Shown here piece by piece: positions 51,383 through 60,299 of a DNA stretch of 64,000 bases; position 1 is the first letter of the stretch, and every line of letters begins with the position of its first letter. Under the pieces are notes generated by a model. It saw only the letters and a program-made list of their open reading frames with translations, was not told where the DNA came from and did not search any database. A program made the position numbers and the translations under genes. The DNA is taken from assembly GCF_000967965.1 (NCBI RefSeq), contig NZ_LACC01000002.1:124001-188000 (forward strand), read 5' to 3'. The DNA is from Pseudomonas fluorescens. GTDB taxonomy: Bacteria; Pseudomonadota; Gammaproteobacteria; Pseudomonadales; Pseudomonadaceae.

Positions 51383-52810
51383 ATGAGCACAACAACTATC
51401 GGACAGGCCTATAACTACAAGGTCGTCCGCCAATTCATCGTGGCAACCGTGATCTGGGGCGTCGTGGGAATGGCGATGGGCGTGTGGATCGCCTCGCAAC
51501 TGGTGTGGCCGCAGATGAACCTGGACCTGCCGTGGACCACCTTCGGCCGCTTGCGCCCGCTGCACACCAGCCTGGTGATTTTCGGTTTCGCCGGCAGCGC
51601 GCAATTCGCCGCCAGCTATTACGCGGTGCAGCGTACCTGCCAGGTGCGGCTGTTCTCGGACACACTCGCCGGCTTCACGTTCTGGGGCTGGCAGTCGGTG
51701 ATTGTGGTGATGCTGATCACCCTGCCGCTGGGCTACACCACCACCAAGGAATACGCCGAAATCGAATTCACCGGCGCGGTGTGGATGACCGTGGTCTGGG
51801 TTGCATACGCCGTGGTGTTCTTCACTACCGTAGTGCAACGCAAGACCAGACACATCTACGTCGGCAACTGGTTCTTCGGTGCATTCATCGTAGTCATCGC
51901 CATGCTGCACGTGGTCAATCACCTGTCGATTCCAGTCGGCTGGTTCAAGTCCTATCCGGTGTACTCCGGGGCCACCGACGCCATGGTGCAATGGTGGTAC
52001 GGGCACAACGCCGTGGGCTTTTTCCTGACCACCGGTTTCCTCGGGATGATGTATTACTTCGTGCCGAAACAGGTGGGCCGGCCGGTGTATTCCTATCGCC
52101 TGTCAATTGTGCACTTCTGGGCGCTGATCACCCTGTACATCTGGGCCGGCCCGCACCACTTGCACTACACCGCGCTGCCGGACTGGGCGCAGTCGCTGGG
52201 CATGGCCATGTCGCTGATCCTGCTGGCGCCGAGTTGGGGCGGGATGATCAACGGTATGATGACCCTGTCCGGTGCCTGGCATAAGTTGCGCACCGACCCG
52301 ATCCTGCGTTTCCTGGTGCTGTCCCTGGCCTTCTACGGCATGTCGACCTTCGAAGGGCCGATGATGGCGATCAAGACCGTCAACGCCCTCTCCCACTATA
52401 CCGACTGGACCATCGGCCACGTGCACGCCGGGGCGCTGGGCTGGGTGGCGATGATTACCTTCGGTGCGACCTATCACATGGTGCCGAAGGTATTCGGACG
52501 CGATCAGATGCACAGCACGCCGCTGATCAACCTGCACTTTTGGCTGGCGACCATCGGCACCGTGCTGTACATCGCCTCGATGTGGGTCAACGGCATCACC
52601 CAGGGTCTGATGTGGCGCGCGATCAACGATGACGGCACGCTGACCTACTCCTTCGTCGAAGCCTTGCAGGCCAGCCATCCGGGATTCGTCGTGCGCTTTG
52701 CCGGCGGGGTGTTCTTCCTCAGCGGCATGCTGCTGATGGCCTACAACGTGTGGCGCACGGTGCAGGTAACGGACGTGGCGATGGCCGAACGCGAGGCGCG
52801 GTTAGCCTGA
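51383..52810 (+). CDS. ccoN: Orphan cbb3-type oxidase catalytic subunit, CcoN4-like
   Basis: Haem-copper oxidase subunit I of 475 aa with 12 or more membrane helices. Conserved histidines are visible in [12 protein letters not shown] (low-spin haem), HNAVGFF (CuB ligand with its cross-linked Tyr region), [14 protein letters not shown] (CuB pair) and [11 protein letters not shown] (haem ligands). No ccoO or ccoP lies nearby, so it must combine with CcoO/CcoP encoded elsewhere. In P. aeruginosa, CcoN4-containing isoforms support respiration with cyanide or phenazines (published knowledge). GGAAG sits eight bases before ATG 51383. The next gene overlaps by one base. Confidence 0.93.
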   Translation: MSTTTIGQAYNYKVVRQFIVATVIWGVVGMAMGVWIASQLVWPQMNLDLPWTTFGRLRPLHTSLVIFGFAGSAQFAASYYAVQRTCQVRLFSDTLAGFTFWGWQSVIVVMLITLPLGYTTTKEYAEIEFTGAVWMTVVWVAYAVVFFTTVVQRKTRHIYVGNWFFGAFIVVIAMLHVVNHLSIPVGWFKSYPVYSGATDAMVQWWYGHNAVGFFLTTGFLGMMYYFVPKQVGRPVYSYRLSIVHFWALITLYIWAGPHHLHYTALPDWAQSLGMAMSLILLAPSWGGMINGMMTLSGAWHKLRTDPILRFLVLSLAFYGMSTFEGPMMAIKTVNALSHYTDWTIGHVHAGALGWVAMITFGATYHMVPKVFGRDQMHSTPLINLHFWLATIGTVLYIASMWVNGITQGLMWRAINDDGTLTYSFVEALQASHPGFVVRFAGGVFFLSGMLLMAYNVWRTVQVTDVAMAEREARLA

Positions 52811-53031
52811 TGATTGAAGTCATATTGAACATTCTGGGTGTGGCATTTTTGTGGTTCGCCATCGAGTATTGTCTGCACCACCAGACCGCCGAGAGCCTGG
52901 ACGATGCGAGCCTGATCCCGTTTGCGGATGACCCGGAAGTGGCGCGACGGGTGGAATTGGCGACCGGGAAAACCGTTAGAACACTGCCGCCGGAAGAGGC
53001 GAATCCGGATTGGGGAACCCTCGATATTTGA
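52810..53031 (+). CDS. Small CcoQ-like membrane protein
   Basis: A 73-aa protein with one N-terminal membrane helix (IEVILNILGVAFLWFAIEYCL) and an acidic tail. The stretch SLDDASLIPFADDP resembles the CcoQ tail pattern SFDEAxxLPFADD, so this is probably the CcoQ partner of the orphan CcoN. The tail is longer than in CcoQ (ARRVELATGKTVRTLPPEEANPDWGTLDI). ATG 52810 shares its A with the ccoN stop (TGATG). Corresponds by position to PA4134. Confidence 0.75.
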   Translation: MIEVILNILGVAFLWFAIEYCLHHQTAESLDDASLIPFADDPEVARRVELATGKTVRTLPPEEANPDWGTLDI

Positions 53032-53045
53032 TGTAGCACCGATGA

Positions 53046-53071
53046 CTGTGGGAGCAAGCTCGCTCCCACAG
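53046..53071. repeat. Short REP hairpin
   Basis: CTGTGGGAGC-AAGCTC-GCTCCCACAG, a compact REP palindrome between the converging ccoQ-like gene and the next minus-strand gene. It may also help terminate transcription. Confidence 0.8.
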
Positions 53072-53088
53072 GGTTGTATGTCGAGATT

Positions 53089-53583
53089 TCAGGTACGCTC
53101 CCGGGGAATCAGGCTTTGCAGTTGTTGCGCCAGGAAGTTTGCATCGAACTCAAAAGTGTCCGGGTCTTTCAAGCCATTGGTCTTGCGCCACTGCCAGCTA
53201 GTGGATGGCGGCAGGCACACCAGTGACACGCTGCCATAACGTGCTGCTGTAAAGCCCATCACCGACACGGAAATCTGCCCGCCGACACCCATCACCTCCG
53301 GCACGAACTCCACCGGTTTGCCAGCGATCAGGATGCTGAGCTTTTCGGTCTTGAATGGAGAGGTCTCCACCGGAACACTCGGCCCCAACGCGACATACAC
53401 TTCGCGGTTCACTTCGAGCAGGTTAGGCGCCTTGACCGGTTCCAGCCACTGCTGGATTTGATCGAACAGTCCAGCGATGCGCGCTACCCATTGTGCCGAT
53501 TGCGACTCGAACAGCTGTTTCTTGTGCGCTTCGCTTTCTGCGTAGTGACGAAGCATCTCGCCCAGTTGCTGTACGTCGTCCAT
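53089..53583 (-). CDS. Hypothetical protein
   Basis: A 164-aa soluble protein I do not recognise. The N-terminal third is helical and polar (MDDVQQLGEMLRHYAESEAHKKQLFESQSAQWVARIAGLFDQIQQWL, coiled-coil-like); the rest looks beta-rich (EKLSILIAGKPVEFVPEVMGVGGQISVSVMGF). No signal peptide. GC and codon usage match the surroundings. It stands alone between a REP and the acetyltransferase gene. Confidence 0.75.
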   Translation of the reverse strand: MDDVQQLGEMLRHYAESEAHKKQLFESQSAQWVARIAGLFDQIQQWLEPVKAPNLLEVNREVYVALGPSVPVETSPFKTEKLSILIAGKPVEFVPEVMGVGGQISVSVMGFTAARYGSVSLVCLPPSTSWQWRKTNGLKDPDTFEFDANFLAQQLQSLIPRERT

Positions 53584-53746
53584 TGCGGTGGTCCTTTGGT
53601 TGAAGCAGTACTGCGGAGTTTCAGAATGGCAGATGCGCGTTGCCAGCGTACGACTAAAAGCGCGAACGGTACTGGCTGGGGGTCAGAGAGATGCATTCGA
53701 CATTTTCTGAGAGATCGAAATGCGGATCCACGGGACACTCGCCTGA

Positions 53747-54274
53747 TCACAGCACCCTGCCCTTGGGCGGGCGACGCAGGCGCGCCATGCTCAAGGTGTC
53801 CACCAATACGCCGTCACGCACGGCGTAATCACGGAACAGGCCCTCGGTTTCGAAGCCGAACTTGCGGTACAGGGCAATGGCCGCTTCGTTGTCGGCATAC
53901 ACCGACAGCTCGATGCGCTGCAGATTCATCCAGTTGTCGGCGATATCCAGCGCCGTCGCAAGCAACTTCGAGCCCACGCCCTTACCCTGCCACGCCACCG
54001 CAACGCCCATGCCGAAACTGCCGGCATGGCTGCGACGAATGCGTGAGAACTGCTCCAGGCCAATATTGCCGACGACCGTGCCTTGATGCAGGGCCACCAC
54101 TTTCACCAGGCGTTCGTTATCCAGCGCCAGGCGATTTCGCCAGAGTTCGGTGGACTGAAACGGCATTTGCAGGGTTTGACGGGCGATTGCGGGATCGTTG
54201 TACAGCGCCGTAATGCCTTCGATGTGGGATTCGTTGAAGCGTTCGAGGGTGATAACGGGTTCGGTGGCTGGCAT
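53747..54274 (-). CDS. GNAT N-acetyltransferase, YhhY-like
   Basis: A 175-aa acetyltransferase. The acetyl-CoA loop is MGVAVAWQGKGVGSKLL (R/QxxGxG), followed by NWMNLQRIELSVYADNEAAIALYRKFGFETEGLFRDYAVRDGVLVDTLSMARL, which matches the pattern of E. coli YhhY (an amino-acid N-acetyltransferase linked to resistance to toxic aminoacyl compounds). ATG at 54272-54274 is preferred; an upstream ATG at 54310 is possible. Confidence 0.88.
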   Translation of the reverse strand: MPATEPVITLERFNESHIEGITALYNDPAIARQTLQMPFQSTELWRNRLALDNERLVKVVALHQGTVVGNIGLEQFSRIRRSHAGSFGMGVAVAWQGKGVGSKLLATALDIADNWMNLQRIELSVYADNEAAIALYRKFGFETEGLFRDYAVRDGVLVDTLSMARLRRPPKGRVL

Positions 54275-54358
54275 GGGTGAATCATCCTTGAAGCAGACAT
54301 GGCCGTTCACTCTATAACGCTACCTTCCAGTGTGGCGAGAACCACATTTTGATCGCGC

Positions 54359-55339
54359 TCAGCTTTCGAACCATTCCCGGCGCTCGCTGAAGGTGTTTTC
54401 AATCAACTCGACGATCATCCGTACCTGCACGTCGTCCCCGGAATGGGCGTTGACCGCCATCCACACCTGACGCCGCATTGGCTGTTCAAACAGCCCCGGC
54501 AAGGCAATCAGCCCACGGTCGAAATGGCTCATGTAGTGCGGCAACAGGCCGATGCAGGCACTGCAACGGATCATCTCCAGCATCAGTTCCTTGGATTGCA
54601 GTTGCACCGCCCCGGCCAAGCGCTGGTCCACCAGTGCATTCCATGGCCGGAAGCTCTCAACCTGACAGTCCTGCCGCCATTGCACCAGGAGAAAATCGGC
54701 CAGTTCGTCCAGGCATTCCGGCCTGGAAGCAACCCGCGAGTAGCGCTTGGCAATATGCGGCAGGTATTCCAGCTGCGCCAGACGCCGGGGTTCTGTGGTG
54801 ACAAAGCTCGGCCCCGGTAACGGCGATCCGCTCTCGCCCAGCCACACCACCACGTCGGCGCTGACCGCCTGCAATGCCAATTCGCTGTCGAGGGTCATGA
54901 TGTCCAGGCGCACGCTGGCGTTGCGCCGCAGCAATGCAACCATGTCACGTCCGAGAATGTCATGCAGGATCGAATCCGCCACGGCCAGGCGAATCAACGG
55001 CTGCTGGATCACCGGAAAATTGCGCTCATGGGCCAGGGCGATCAATTGGGCGTGCAAGCGCAAGCCGTCGCGGCTGAGGCTGAAACCATTGTCAGAATGG
55101 TTGAACAGCGAACACTGGAGTTGCGTTTCAAGCAGTACCAGTTGCCTGCGCAGGCGGGTGGCCTTGATGTTGAGACTGCGGGCGGCCTGCATGAAGCAAC
55201 CGCAACGGACGCTGACGGTGAAACACAGCGCCAGTTCGGGGTCGATAGCCGCCGCCAACTGGCGCCAGGACGCGTTTTTATCGAAAGCGACACGATACTC
55301 CGCAGCCCCCTGGTGGGTGCTGGCTTCCATGAATGACAT
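54359..55339 (-). CDS. LysR-like transcriptional regulator
   Basis: A 326-aa regulator. A LysR-type winged HTH appears around residues 35-90 (PELALCFTVSVRCGCFMQAARSLNIKATRLRRQLVLLETQLQCSLFNHSDNGFSLSRDGLRL), slightly displaced from the N terminus by about 30 extra residues. The effector domain contains QPLIRLAVADSILHDILGRDMVALLRRNASVRLDIM. Start ATG 55339 has GGGAG upstream; an in-frame start at 55408 would add an unlikely Cys-rich stretch. Target and ligand unknown. Confidence 0.82.
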   Translation of the reverse strand: MSFMEASTHQGAAEYRVAFDKNASWRQLAAAIDPELALCFTVSVRCGCFMQAARSLNIKATRLRRQLVLLETQLQCSLFNHSDNGFSLSRDGLRLHAQLIALAHERNFPVIQQPLIRLAVADSILHDILGRDMVALLRRNASVRLDIMTLDSELALQAVSADVVVWLGESGSPLPGPSFVTTEPRRLAQLEYLPHIAKRYSRVASRPECLDELADFLLVQWRQDCQVESFRPWNALVDQRLAGAVQLQSKELMLEMIRCSACIGLLPHYMSHFDRGLIALPGLFEQPMRRQVWMAVNAHSGDDVQVRMIVELIENTFSERREWFES

Positions 55340-55412
55340 TGAGGACTCCCTGTCGATCTGACACTGACAGGTGCATCCTGCGGATCGTTCATGAAGCTGC
55401 TGTGACAATGAC

Positions 55413-55853
55413 TCAGGCGCTGGGTGTCTGCCGGAAGCTCACGGCCAGGCGATTCCAGCTGTTGATGGTGGTGACGGCGATGGTCAGGTCGACCATTTCG
55501 CTTTCACTGAACTGCTCCCGGGTTTGGGTGTAGACATCGTCCGGCACATGGCTTTCGGAGAGCAACGTGACCGCCTCGGTCCAGGCCAGCGCGGCTCTTT
55601 CCCGGGGATTGAAGAAGTTGCTGTCGCGCCAGACCACAATGGAATACAGACGCCGGTCGCTTTCGCCCAGGCGCCGTGCATCCACCGAGTGCATGTCGGT
55701 GCAAAAGGCGCAGCCATTGAGCTGCGAAGCACGAATCTTGATCAGGTGCAGCAGGCCCTGCTCGATGCTCAGGCTGCTGGTCAGGGCCTCCATGGCGATC
55801 ATGGCTTTCATCGCCTTGGGGGACGCGCTGTAGTAATCCAGACGGGGGTTCAT
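55413..55853 (-). CDS. AhpD-like carboxymuconolactone decarboxylase family protein
   Basis: A 146-aa protein with the CMD/AhpD core IKIRASQLNGCAFCTDMHSVDARRLGE, whose CxxC-x3-H redox centre (about residues 47-53) supports an alkylhydroperoxidase-type activity. YSIVVWRDSNFFNPRERAALAWTEAVTLL is also typical. ATG at 55851-55853 is used; a 41-residue longer frame lacks family similarity. It diverges from a MocR-type regulator, which may control it. Confidence 0.9.
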   Translation of the reverse strand: MNPRLDYYSASPKAMKAMIAMEALTSSLSIEQGLLHLIKIRASQLNGCAFCTDMHSVDARRLGESDRRLYSIVVWRDSNFFNPRERAALAWTEAVTLLSESHVPDDVYTQTREQFSESEMVDLTIAVTTINSWNRLAVSFRQTPSA

Positions 55854-56058
55854 GGATCGATCTCGTGCAACCGTTAGGTGAACTTCACGGTAGTCGCTGG
55901 CGTGCAGGCATGACAGATCCAATCGGGCGATTTCCCCGGGGACCACCGCCACCAGACCAATCGACGGTTTTTCCACTGCACAACTTCTGTACCACGAGCG
56001 GATAAGGGTAATCTTGCGCGACGCACACGCGCCTCAACAACCCCGGAGCCTCGCCGGT

Positions 56059-57492
56059 ATGGAACTACATGTTGTCATCAACGGCCGCAAGGACCTGGCC
56101 GGCCAGCTGTACAACCAACTGCGCAGCGCCATCGAGTCCGGTCGCCTGACCGCCGGAACGCAACTGCCGCCCAGCCGCTTGCTGGCCGAACAACTGGGTA
56201 TTTCGCGCAAGACCATTTCCGACACCTACGCCCAGCTGACCTACGAAAACTTCCTCACCGGGGTGGTCGGCAAAGGTACCTACGTCAACGCGCGCTCGTC
56301 GAAGGTGCAGCGTAAACAGAGCCATACCGAGCTGGGCGGCTTCGAGGTGATCGAGTCCTGGCGCAACCTTCCGGTGTTTCTGCGTCATCCGACCCTGGAA
56401 GGCTCGCTGCGCTACGACTTCATTGGTGGCGCCACCAGCAAGGGCCAGTTTCCCCAGGATGACTGGCGGCGCTGCACCTCCCATGCACTGCGCCAGATTT
56501 CCAGTTCCAAGGGCTTATACAGCTTGCCCGAGGGCTTGCCGGCGCTGCGTAACGCCATTGCGCAGCACATCGCGTTCTCCCGCGGGGTCAATTGTCAGGA
56601 TGAGGATGTGGTGGTGTGCAACGGCGCGCAACAGGCGCTGGACCTGATTGCCCGGGTGCTGATCAGCCCGGGCAGCCTGGTCGCCATGGAGGACCCCGGC
56701 TACCCGCCGGCGCGACTGCTGTTCGGCAGCCACGGCGCCACGGTGATTGGCGTGCCAGTGGACGCCGAAGGCATTGTGGTGGACCAGATTCCTCGCGGCA
56801 CTCGCCTGATCTATGTCACCCCGTCGCACCAGTTCCCGCTGGGCATGCCCATGAGCCAGGCGCGCCGGGAAGCGCTGCTGGCCAAGGCCCATGAGCTGGG
56901 TGCGATCATCATCGAGGACGACTACGACAGCGAGTTCCGCTATGAAGGCCGCCCCACCGATTCCCTGCAGAGCATGGATGAACGGGGGATCGTCGCCTAC
57001 GTCGGGACGTTCTCCAAAACCCTGTTGCCGGAACTGCGGCTCGGCTATGGGATCCTGCCGCCAGCGATCCTCGAGGCCGTGGTACGCGCCAAACAGCTCA
57101 CCGACCTGCACACTTCGACCCTGCCACAATGGGCGCTGGCCAAGTTCATCGCCGAAGGCTGCCTGCTCAAGCACATCCGGCGCTGCCATACGGTCTATGC
57201 CGGGCGCCGCGAACGGATCCTGATGCGGATGGCGGGCGATCTTTCGCCCTGGCTGGAGGCGGTGCCGTCCACCGCCGGATTCCACATGGTGGTGATGTGC
57301 AAAGTGCCGATGGATATTCCATTGGTGATCGAACTGGCGAAAAAAGTCGAAGTCGGGCTCTATGCCATCGACAGCTTTTTCTATCAGCAAGCGCCAAAGG
57401 CCGGGCTTTTCTTCGGTTTTGGCGCCATCGAAACCCTCGACATCGACATCGCCCTGGACCGTTTGCGCGACATCCTGCAGCAGGTGGCCTGA
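56059..57492 (+). CDS. MocR-type regulator (GntR HTH + aminotransferase domain)
   Basis: A 477-aa protein. The winged helix (AGQLYNQLRSAIESGRLTAGTQLPPSRLLAEQLGISRKTISDTYAQLTYENFLTGVVGKGTYV) occupies residues 10-75 and is joined by a linker to an aminotransferase fold with IIIEDDYDSEFRY and the PLP lysine Lys320 in GTFSKTLLPELRLGYG. This is the PdxR/GabR-like branch, distinct from the regulator at 13379. It diverges from the AhpD-like gene across a 205-bp gap, suggesting control of that gene. ATG 56059 is preferred to TTG 56014. Confidence 0.9.
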   Translation: MELHVVINGRKDLAGQLYNQLRSAIESGRLTAGTQLPPSRLLAEQLGISRKTISDTYAQLTYENFLTGVVGKGTYVNARSSKVQRKQSHTELGGFEVIESWRNLPVFLRHPTLEGSLRYDFIGGATSKGQFPQDDWRRCTSHALRQISSSKGLYSLPEGLPALRNAIAQHIAFSRGVNCQDEDVVVCNGAQQALDLIARVLISPGSLVAMEDPGYPPARLLFGSHGATVIGVPVDAEGIVVDQIPRGTRLIYVTPSHQFPLGMPMSQARREALLAKAHELGAIIIEDDYDSEFRYEGRPTDSLQSMDERGIVAYVGTFSKTLLPELRLGYGILPPAILEAVVRAKQLTDLHTSTLPQWALAKFIAEGCLLKHIRRCHTVYAGRRERILMRMAGDLSPWLEAVPSTAGFHMVVMCKVPMDIPLVIELAKKVEVGLYAIDSFFYQQAPKAGLFFGFGAIETLDIDIALDRLRDILQQVA

Positions 57493-57615
57493 CGGATTGG
57501 CCTGCGGTTTTATCTGGCAATTGGCTATTGGCGGTCCCGGGGGCCGGGCCTATCCTGCATAGGCGTTATCCCTCAATGAGCAGGATTCGTCCGACCTGAT
57601 TCAGGAGTGTGAGCA

Positions 57616-57909
57616 ATGTCCCATGAAGTGATCAATACCGTACAGGTGCAGGCCGCCGCCGGCCGCTCGGATGAACTGGGTAAGCAACTGCAGAAGATTG
57701 TCGAAACCCTGCGTGAACTTCCTGGCTGTGAATCCTATATGGTCGACCGCTGCCCCGAGGACACCAATCGCTGGACCGTCAGCGCCCACTGGCAATCGGA
57801 AGCGGCCATGCGATCGCATTTCAACTGCCCGGAAGTCCAGGGCTTTATCAGCCTGATCGATAGCCAGTTGGCCAATGCCGTGGACTTCAACAGTTTTCCG
57901 ATCGTTTAA
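57616..57909 (+). CDS. ABM-domain putative quinol monooxygenase
   Basis: A 97-aa protein with a single antibiotic-biosynthesis-monooxygenase fold (EVINTVQVQAAAGRSDELGKQLQKIVETLRELPGCESYMVDRCPEDTNRWTVSAHWQSEAAMRSHF). Relatives such as YgiN oxidise quinols without cofactors; many are uncharacterised. A GGAGTG Shine-Dalgarno precedes the ATG. Confidence 0.87.
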   Translation: MSHEVINTVQVQAAAGRSDELGKQLQKIVETLRELPGCESYMVDRCPEDTNRWTVSAHWQSEAAMRSHFNCPEVQGFISLIDSQLANAVDFNSFPIV

Positions 57910-57918
57910 CCATTTCCT

Positions 57919-57946
57919 GTGGCGAGGGAGCTTGCTCCCTCACCAT
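57919..57946. repeat. Short second-type REP
   Basis: TGTGGCGAGGGAGCTTGCTC-type palindrome (stem GAGGGAG/CTCCCTC, 57924-57930 with 57935-57941), just after the ABM gene. Confidence 0.7.
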
Positions 57947-58070
57947 CTTTTTTTCTCCATTGGCCCTTCTGCAATTGGTCCCCTCGCCTTCCAGAATATT
58001 GGCTGTTTAACCTCTACTGCTTGCGGACTACTGTTGTTTTCGACAACTAACCCACCGCAGGTAAAGAACC

Positions 58071-58481
58071 ATGAACGTGTTGCGTTTCTGTGCTGCCCCC
58101 CTCGCTGCCCTGGCCCTGACTGTGTCGACATCGGCCTTTGCCCATGATCCTTCGGAAAAGGTCACCGTTTTGCAGGACGAAATGCTGAAGAACATCCCTG
58201 GCCAAAAAGCGATGATGATCGAAGTCGACTACCAACCCGGTCAGTCTTCCATCGCCCACAAACACGACGGCACCACCATGGCCTATGTCCTTTCCGGAGA
58301 AATCACCTCCCAGGTGAAGGGCCAGCCAGCGAAAACCTACAAGCCCGGAGAGTTCTGGTATGAGCCGGCGGGTTCGGAGCACATGGTGTCGAAAAACGCC
58401 AGCGCGACCCAGCCGGCAAAGTTGCTGGTGTTCATGGTATTGGCCCCCGACCAGAAGGTGTTGATCCCACTGGAACACTGA
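58071..58481 (+). CDS. Exported cupin-domain protein
   Basis: A 136-aa protein with a signal peptide (AAPLAALALTVSTSAFAHD). The cupin barrel shows HKHDGTTMAYVLSGEITSQ (motif 1, metal-binding HxH) and GEFWYEPAGSEHMVSKN (motif 2). The partner enzyme or substrate is unknown. Clear transcription terminator downstream. Confidence 0.88.
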   Translation: MNVLRFCAAPLAALALTVSTSAFAHDPSEKVTVLQDEMLKNIPGQKAMMIEVDYQPGQSSIAHKHDGTTMAYVLSGEITSQVKGQPAKTYKPGEFWYEPAGSEHMVSKNASATQPAKLLVFMVLAPDQKVLIPLEH

Positions 58482-58500
58482 TGGCTGAACGTACAGCTAT

Positions 58501-58541
58501 AAATAAAAAGGCTCAAATCGCGAATTCGGGCCTTTTTATTT
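58501..58541 (+). terminator. Terminator of the cupin gene
   Basis: A 14-bp stem with one G-T type mismatch (58501-58514 with 58528-58541), A-tract on one side and T-tract (CCTTTTTATTT) on the other, 20 bp after the cupin stop. Confidence 0.85.
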
Positions 58542-58709
58542 CCTCACGCAATTAACCGAAGACGTTTAAACCAAACAAAACTATTGGTCGCCTGACAAGT
58601 GCGGACATTGGCTATTTAAATAAATCATCCAGGGTTTAGTCTTGAGTCTCCGTCGGCACATCGCCGGCAACTTCAACTTTCGACCAAGTTGTTTCACTGG
58701 AGAAACACC

Positions 58710-59420
58710 ATGAAACTTGCGCTTGTCAGTACGTTGACGATGACCGCTCTCCTGGCTGGCTGTTCGATTCCTACCGCACCTACCGCGGTGTCTTCACTGG
58801 ACGGAGTCTTCACCGAACCGGTGGGCCGCAGCAACGCGACCCGCATCCCCAACGGCAGCCAGGTGTCGCTGGGCGTCGTGTACAGCCGCAACACCCAGGC
58901 CAACCGTGCCTATCTTCAGGACTACCAGGCCAACGCCGGCACCGGTTTCGGCCAGAGCCTGCTGGTACAACCGATTCACGATGCCTATGTCGCCACCTCG
59001 AAACCCGACCTGGCGGTGGACTGGGTCAAGGCCTCGCTGCAACGCCAGTTTGGTTCAGTGACGGTTTACCCGGACATGCAAAGCCTCAAGGCCGCGAAAC
59101 CGGATGTGGTGGCCATCGTCGACAGCCGCAGCCAATTGATCACCTCACGCAGTTCGGATGTCGAGTCCAAAGTCAGCGCGGACTTCTATGATCGCAACTT
59201 CAACTACATCGGGACTGCACAAGGTCATGACGGCAAAGCGCTGAGTCCGGTATGGGCCGACTACAAGCGCAGCGAAGAGATCGTTGCCGATATCAACGAG
59301 CAACAGAATGTGCAGGTACGGGCATTGCAGAAGTTTGACCAGTCGCTCAACAGTATGATGACCCACCCGACAAACAACCTTTCGTCAACCGAAACCGCAA
59401 CAAACCGCAAGACCTTCTGA
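58710..59420 (+). CDS. Predicted lipoprotein, unknown function
   Basis: A 236-aa lipoprotein. The lipobox LLAGCSIP puts the acylated Cys at about residue 18. The mature protein has a mixed fold with DYQANAGTGFGQSLLVQPIHDAYV and KPDVVAIVDSRSQLITSRSSDVESKVSADFYDRNFNYIGTAQG; the C-terminal 25 residues are polar and low-complexity. TGGAGA precedes ATG 58710. The gene lies between a terminator and an AT-rich gap, so it is probably monocistronic. Confidence 0.78.
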   Translation: MKLALVSTLTMTALLAGCSIPTAPTAVSSLDGVFTEPVGRSNATRIPNGSQVSLGVVYSRNTQANRAYLQDYQANAGTGFGQSLLVQPIHDAYVATSKPDLAVDWVKASLQRQFGSVTVYPDMQSLKAAKPDVVAIVDSRSQLITSRSSDVESKVSADFYDRNFNYIGTAQGHDGKALSPVWADYKRSEEIVADINEQQNVQVRALQKFDQSLNSMMTHPTNNLSSTETATNRKTF

Positions 59421-59605
59421 GCGCACATTTATGGTGATCAGCCTTGTTCTTCAAACGACGGGGCTGACCACATCAATGTAATTGCAGGTTCACGAAATAG
59501 CGCTGCGAAAACACACGAAACAATTAACTACAGCGCGATCGATCTGACTGGCGATATTCTGGGCGTCCACCTAGGGAATGCAACACATTAAATAAAGGAC
59601 TATTT

Positions 59606-60208
59606 ATGAATACAGGTGAAAAACGCTCATTTATCGCACGCCTTACTTGCGGTGGCAGCCCCATTACTTTTCTTCAGGAATTCAAGCCACACAAGCTTTT
59701 CAATAGAGAACCGATACTGAAACAAATCCTTACAGCTCAAAGCGACTATCGTCCACCCGTATTCGTTCTTGACCCATCCACTAACAAAATGGTTCGCGTT
59801 GCGTATTCCATCCGAACCAAAAACACCGTGGTTGTACATTTCGAGTGCTACGACGACTATTACAATATGAAAATAGTCAGCAACCCTTATTATCAACAAT
59901 ACATCAGCAGAAACGACGAGGGTTGTCTGCTTGCCCTTCCGCCCGCTGGAGCGAACACCGCGTCATTCAACTTGCTGGATGCTGATCACAACATCATCAC
60001 CCTCGATGACTTGAGTTCTGACACTGCAACTGTTTACTTGAAGGCTCGCCATGCGGGAATAATCAGGAAACAAATAAACGGGGGCACGGACAGCTACACC
60101 CACCGCTACTCTACTTTTACTGACCGTGCAGGAGACATTGTGAAATTCCAGTTAAATATCCTCGAGAGGCATACAGTCTCACCGAGACTCTCGACACCTT
60201 ATCCTTGA
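59606..60208 (+). CDS. AT-rich orphan hypothetical protein
   Basis: A 200-aa soluble protein without recognised family. It starts MNTGEKRSFIARLTCGGSPITFLQEF and appears beta-rich, with FVLDPSTNKMVRVAYSIRTKNTVVVHFECYDDYYNMKIVSNPYYQQYIS and DADHNIITLDDLSSDTATVYLKARHAGIIRKQ. AAAGGAC five bases before the ATG supports a real start. Base composition is clearly more AT-rich than the flanking genes, as is the upstream gap, which suggests acquisition. A strong bidirectional terminator follows. Confidence 0.72.
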   Translation: MNTGEKRSFIARLTCGGSPITFLQEFKPHKLFNREPILKQILTAQSDYRPPVFVLDPSTNKMVRVAYSIRTKNTVVVHFECYDDYYNMKIVSNPYYQQYISRNDEGCLLALPPAGANTASFNLLDADHNIITLDDLSSDTATVYLKARHAGIIRKQINGGTDSYTHRYSTFTDRAGDIVKFQLNILERHTVSPRLSTPYP

Positions 60209-60251
60209 TGTATCGACGTGTATTCAAACCAATCGCTACCTCTTGAACAAA

Positions 60252-60285
60252 AAAAAGCCCCGCATCTTTCAATGCGGGGCTTTTT
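60252..60285. terminator. Bidirectional terminator between convergent genes
   Basis: Perfect 14-bp stem AAAAAGCCCCGCAT (60252-60265) with ATGCGGGGCTTTTT (60272-60285), loop CTTTCA. It serves both the AT-rich orphan (+) and gdhB (-), 14 bp beyond the gdhB stop. Confidence 0.93.
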
Positions 60286-60299
60286 CATTCAACGCCTGA

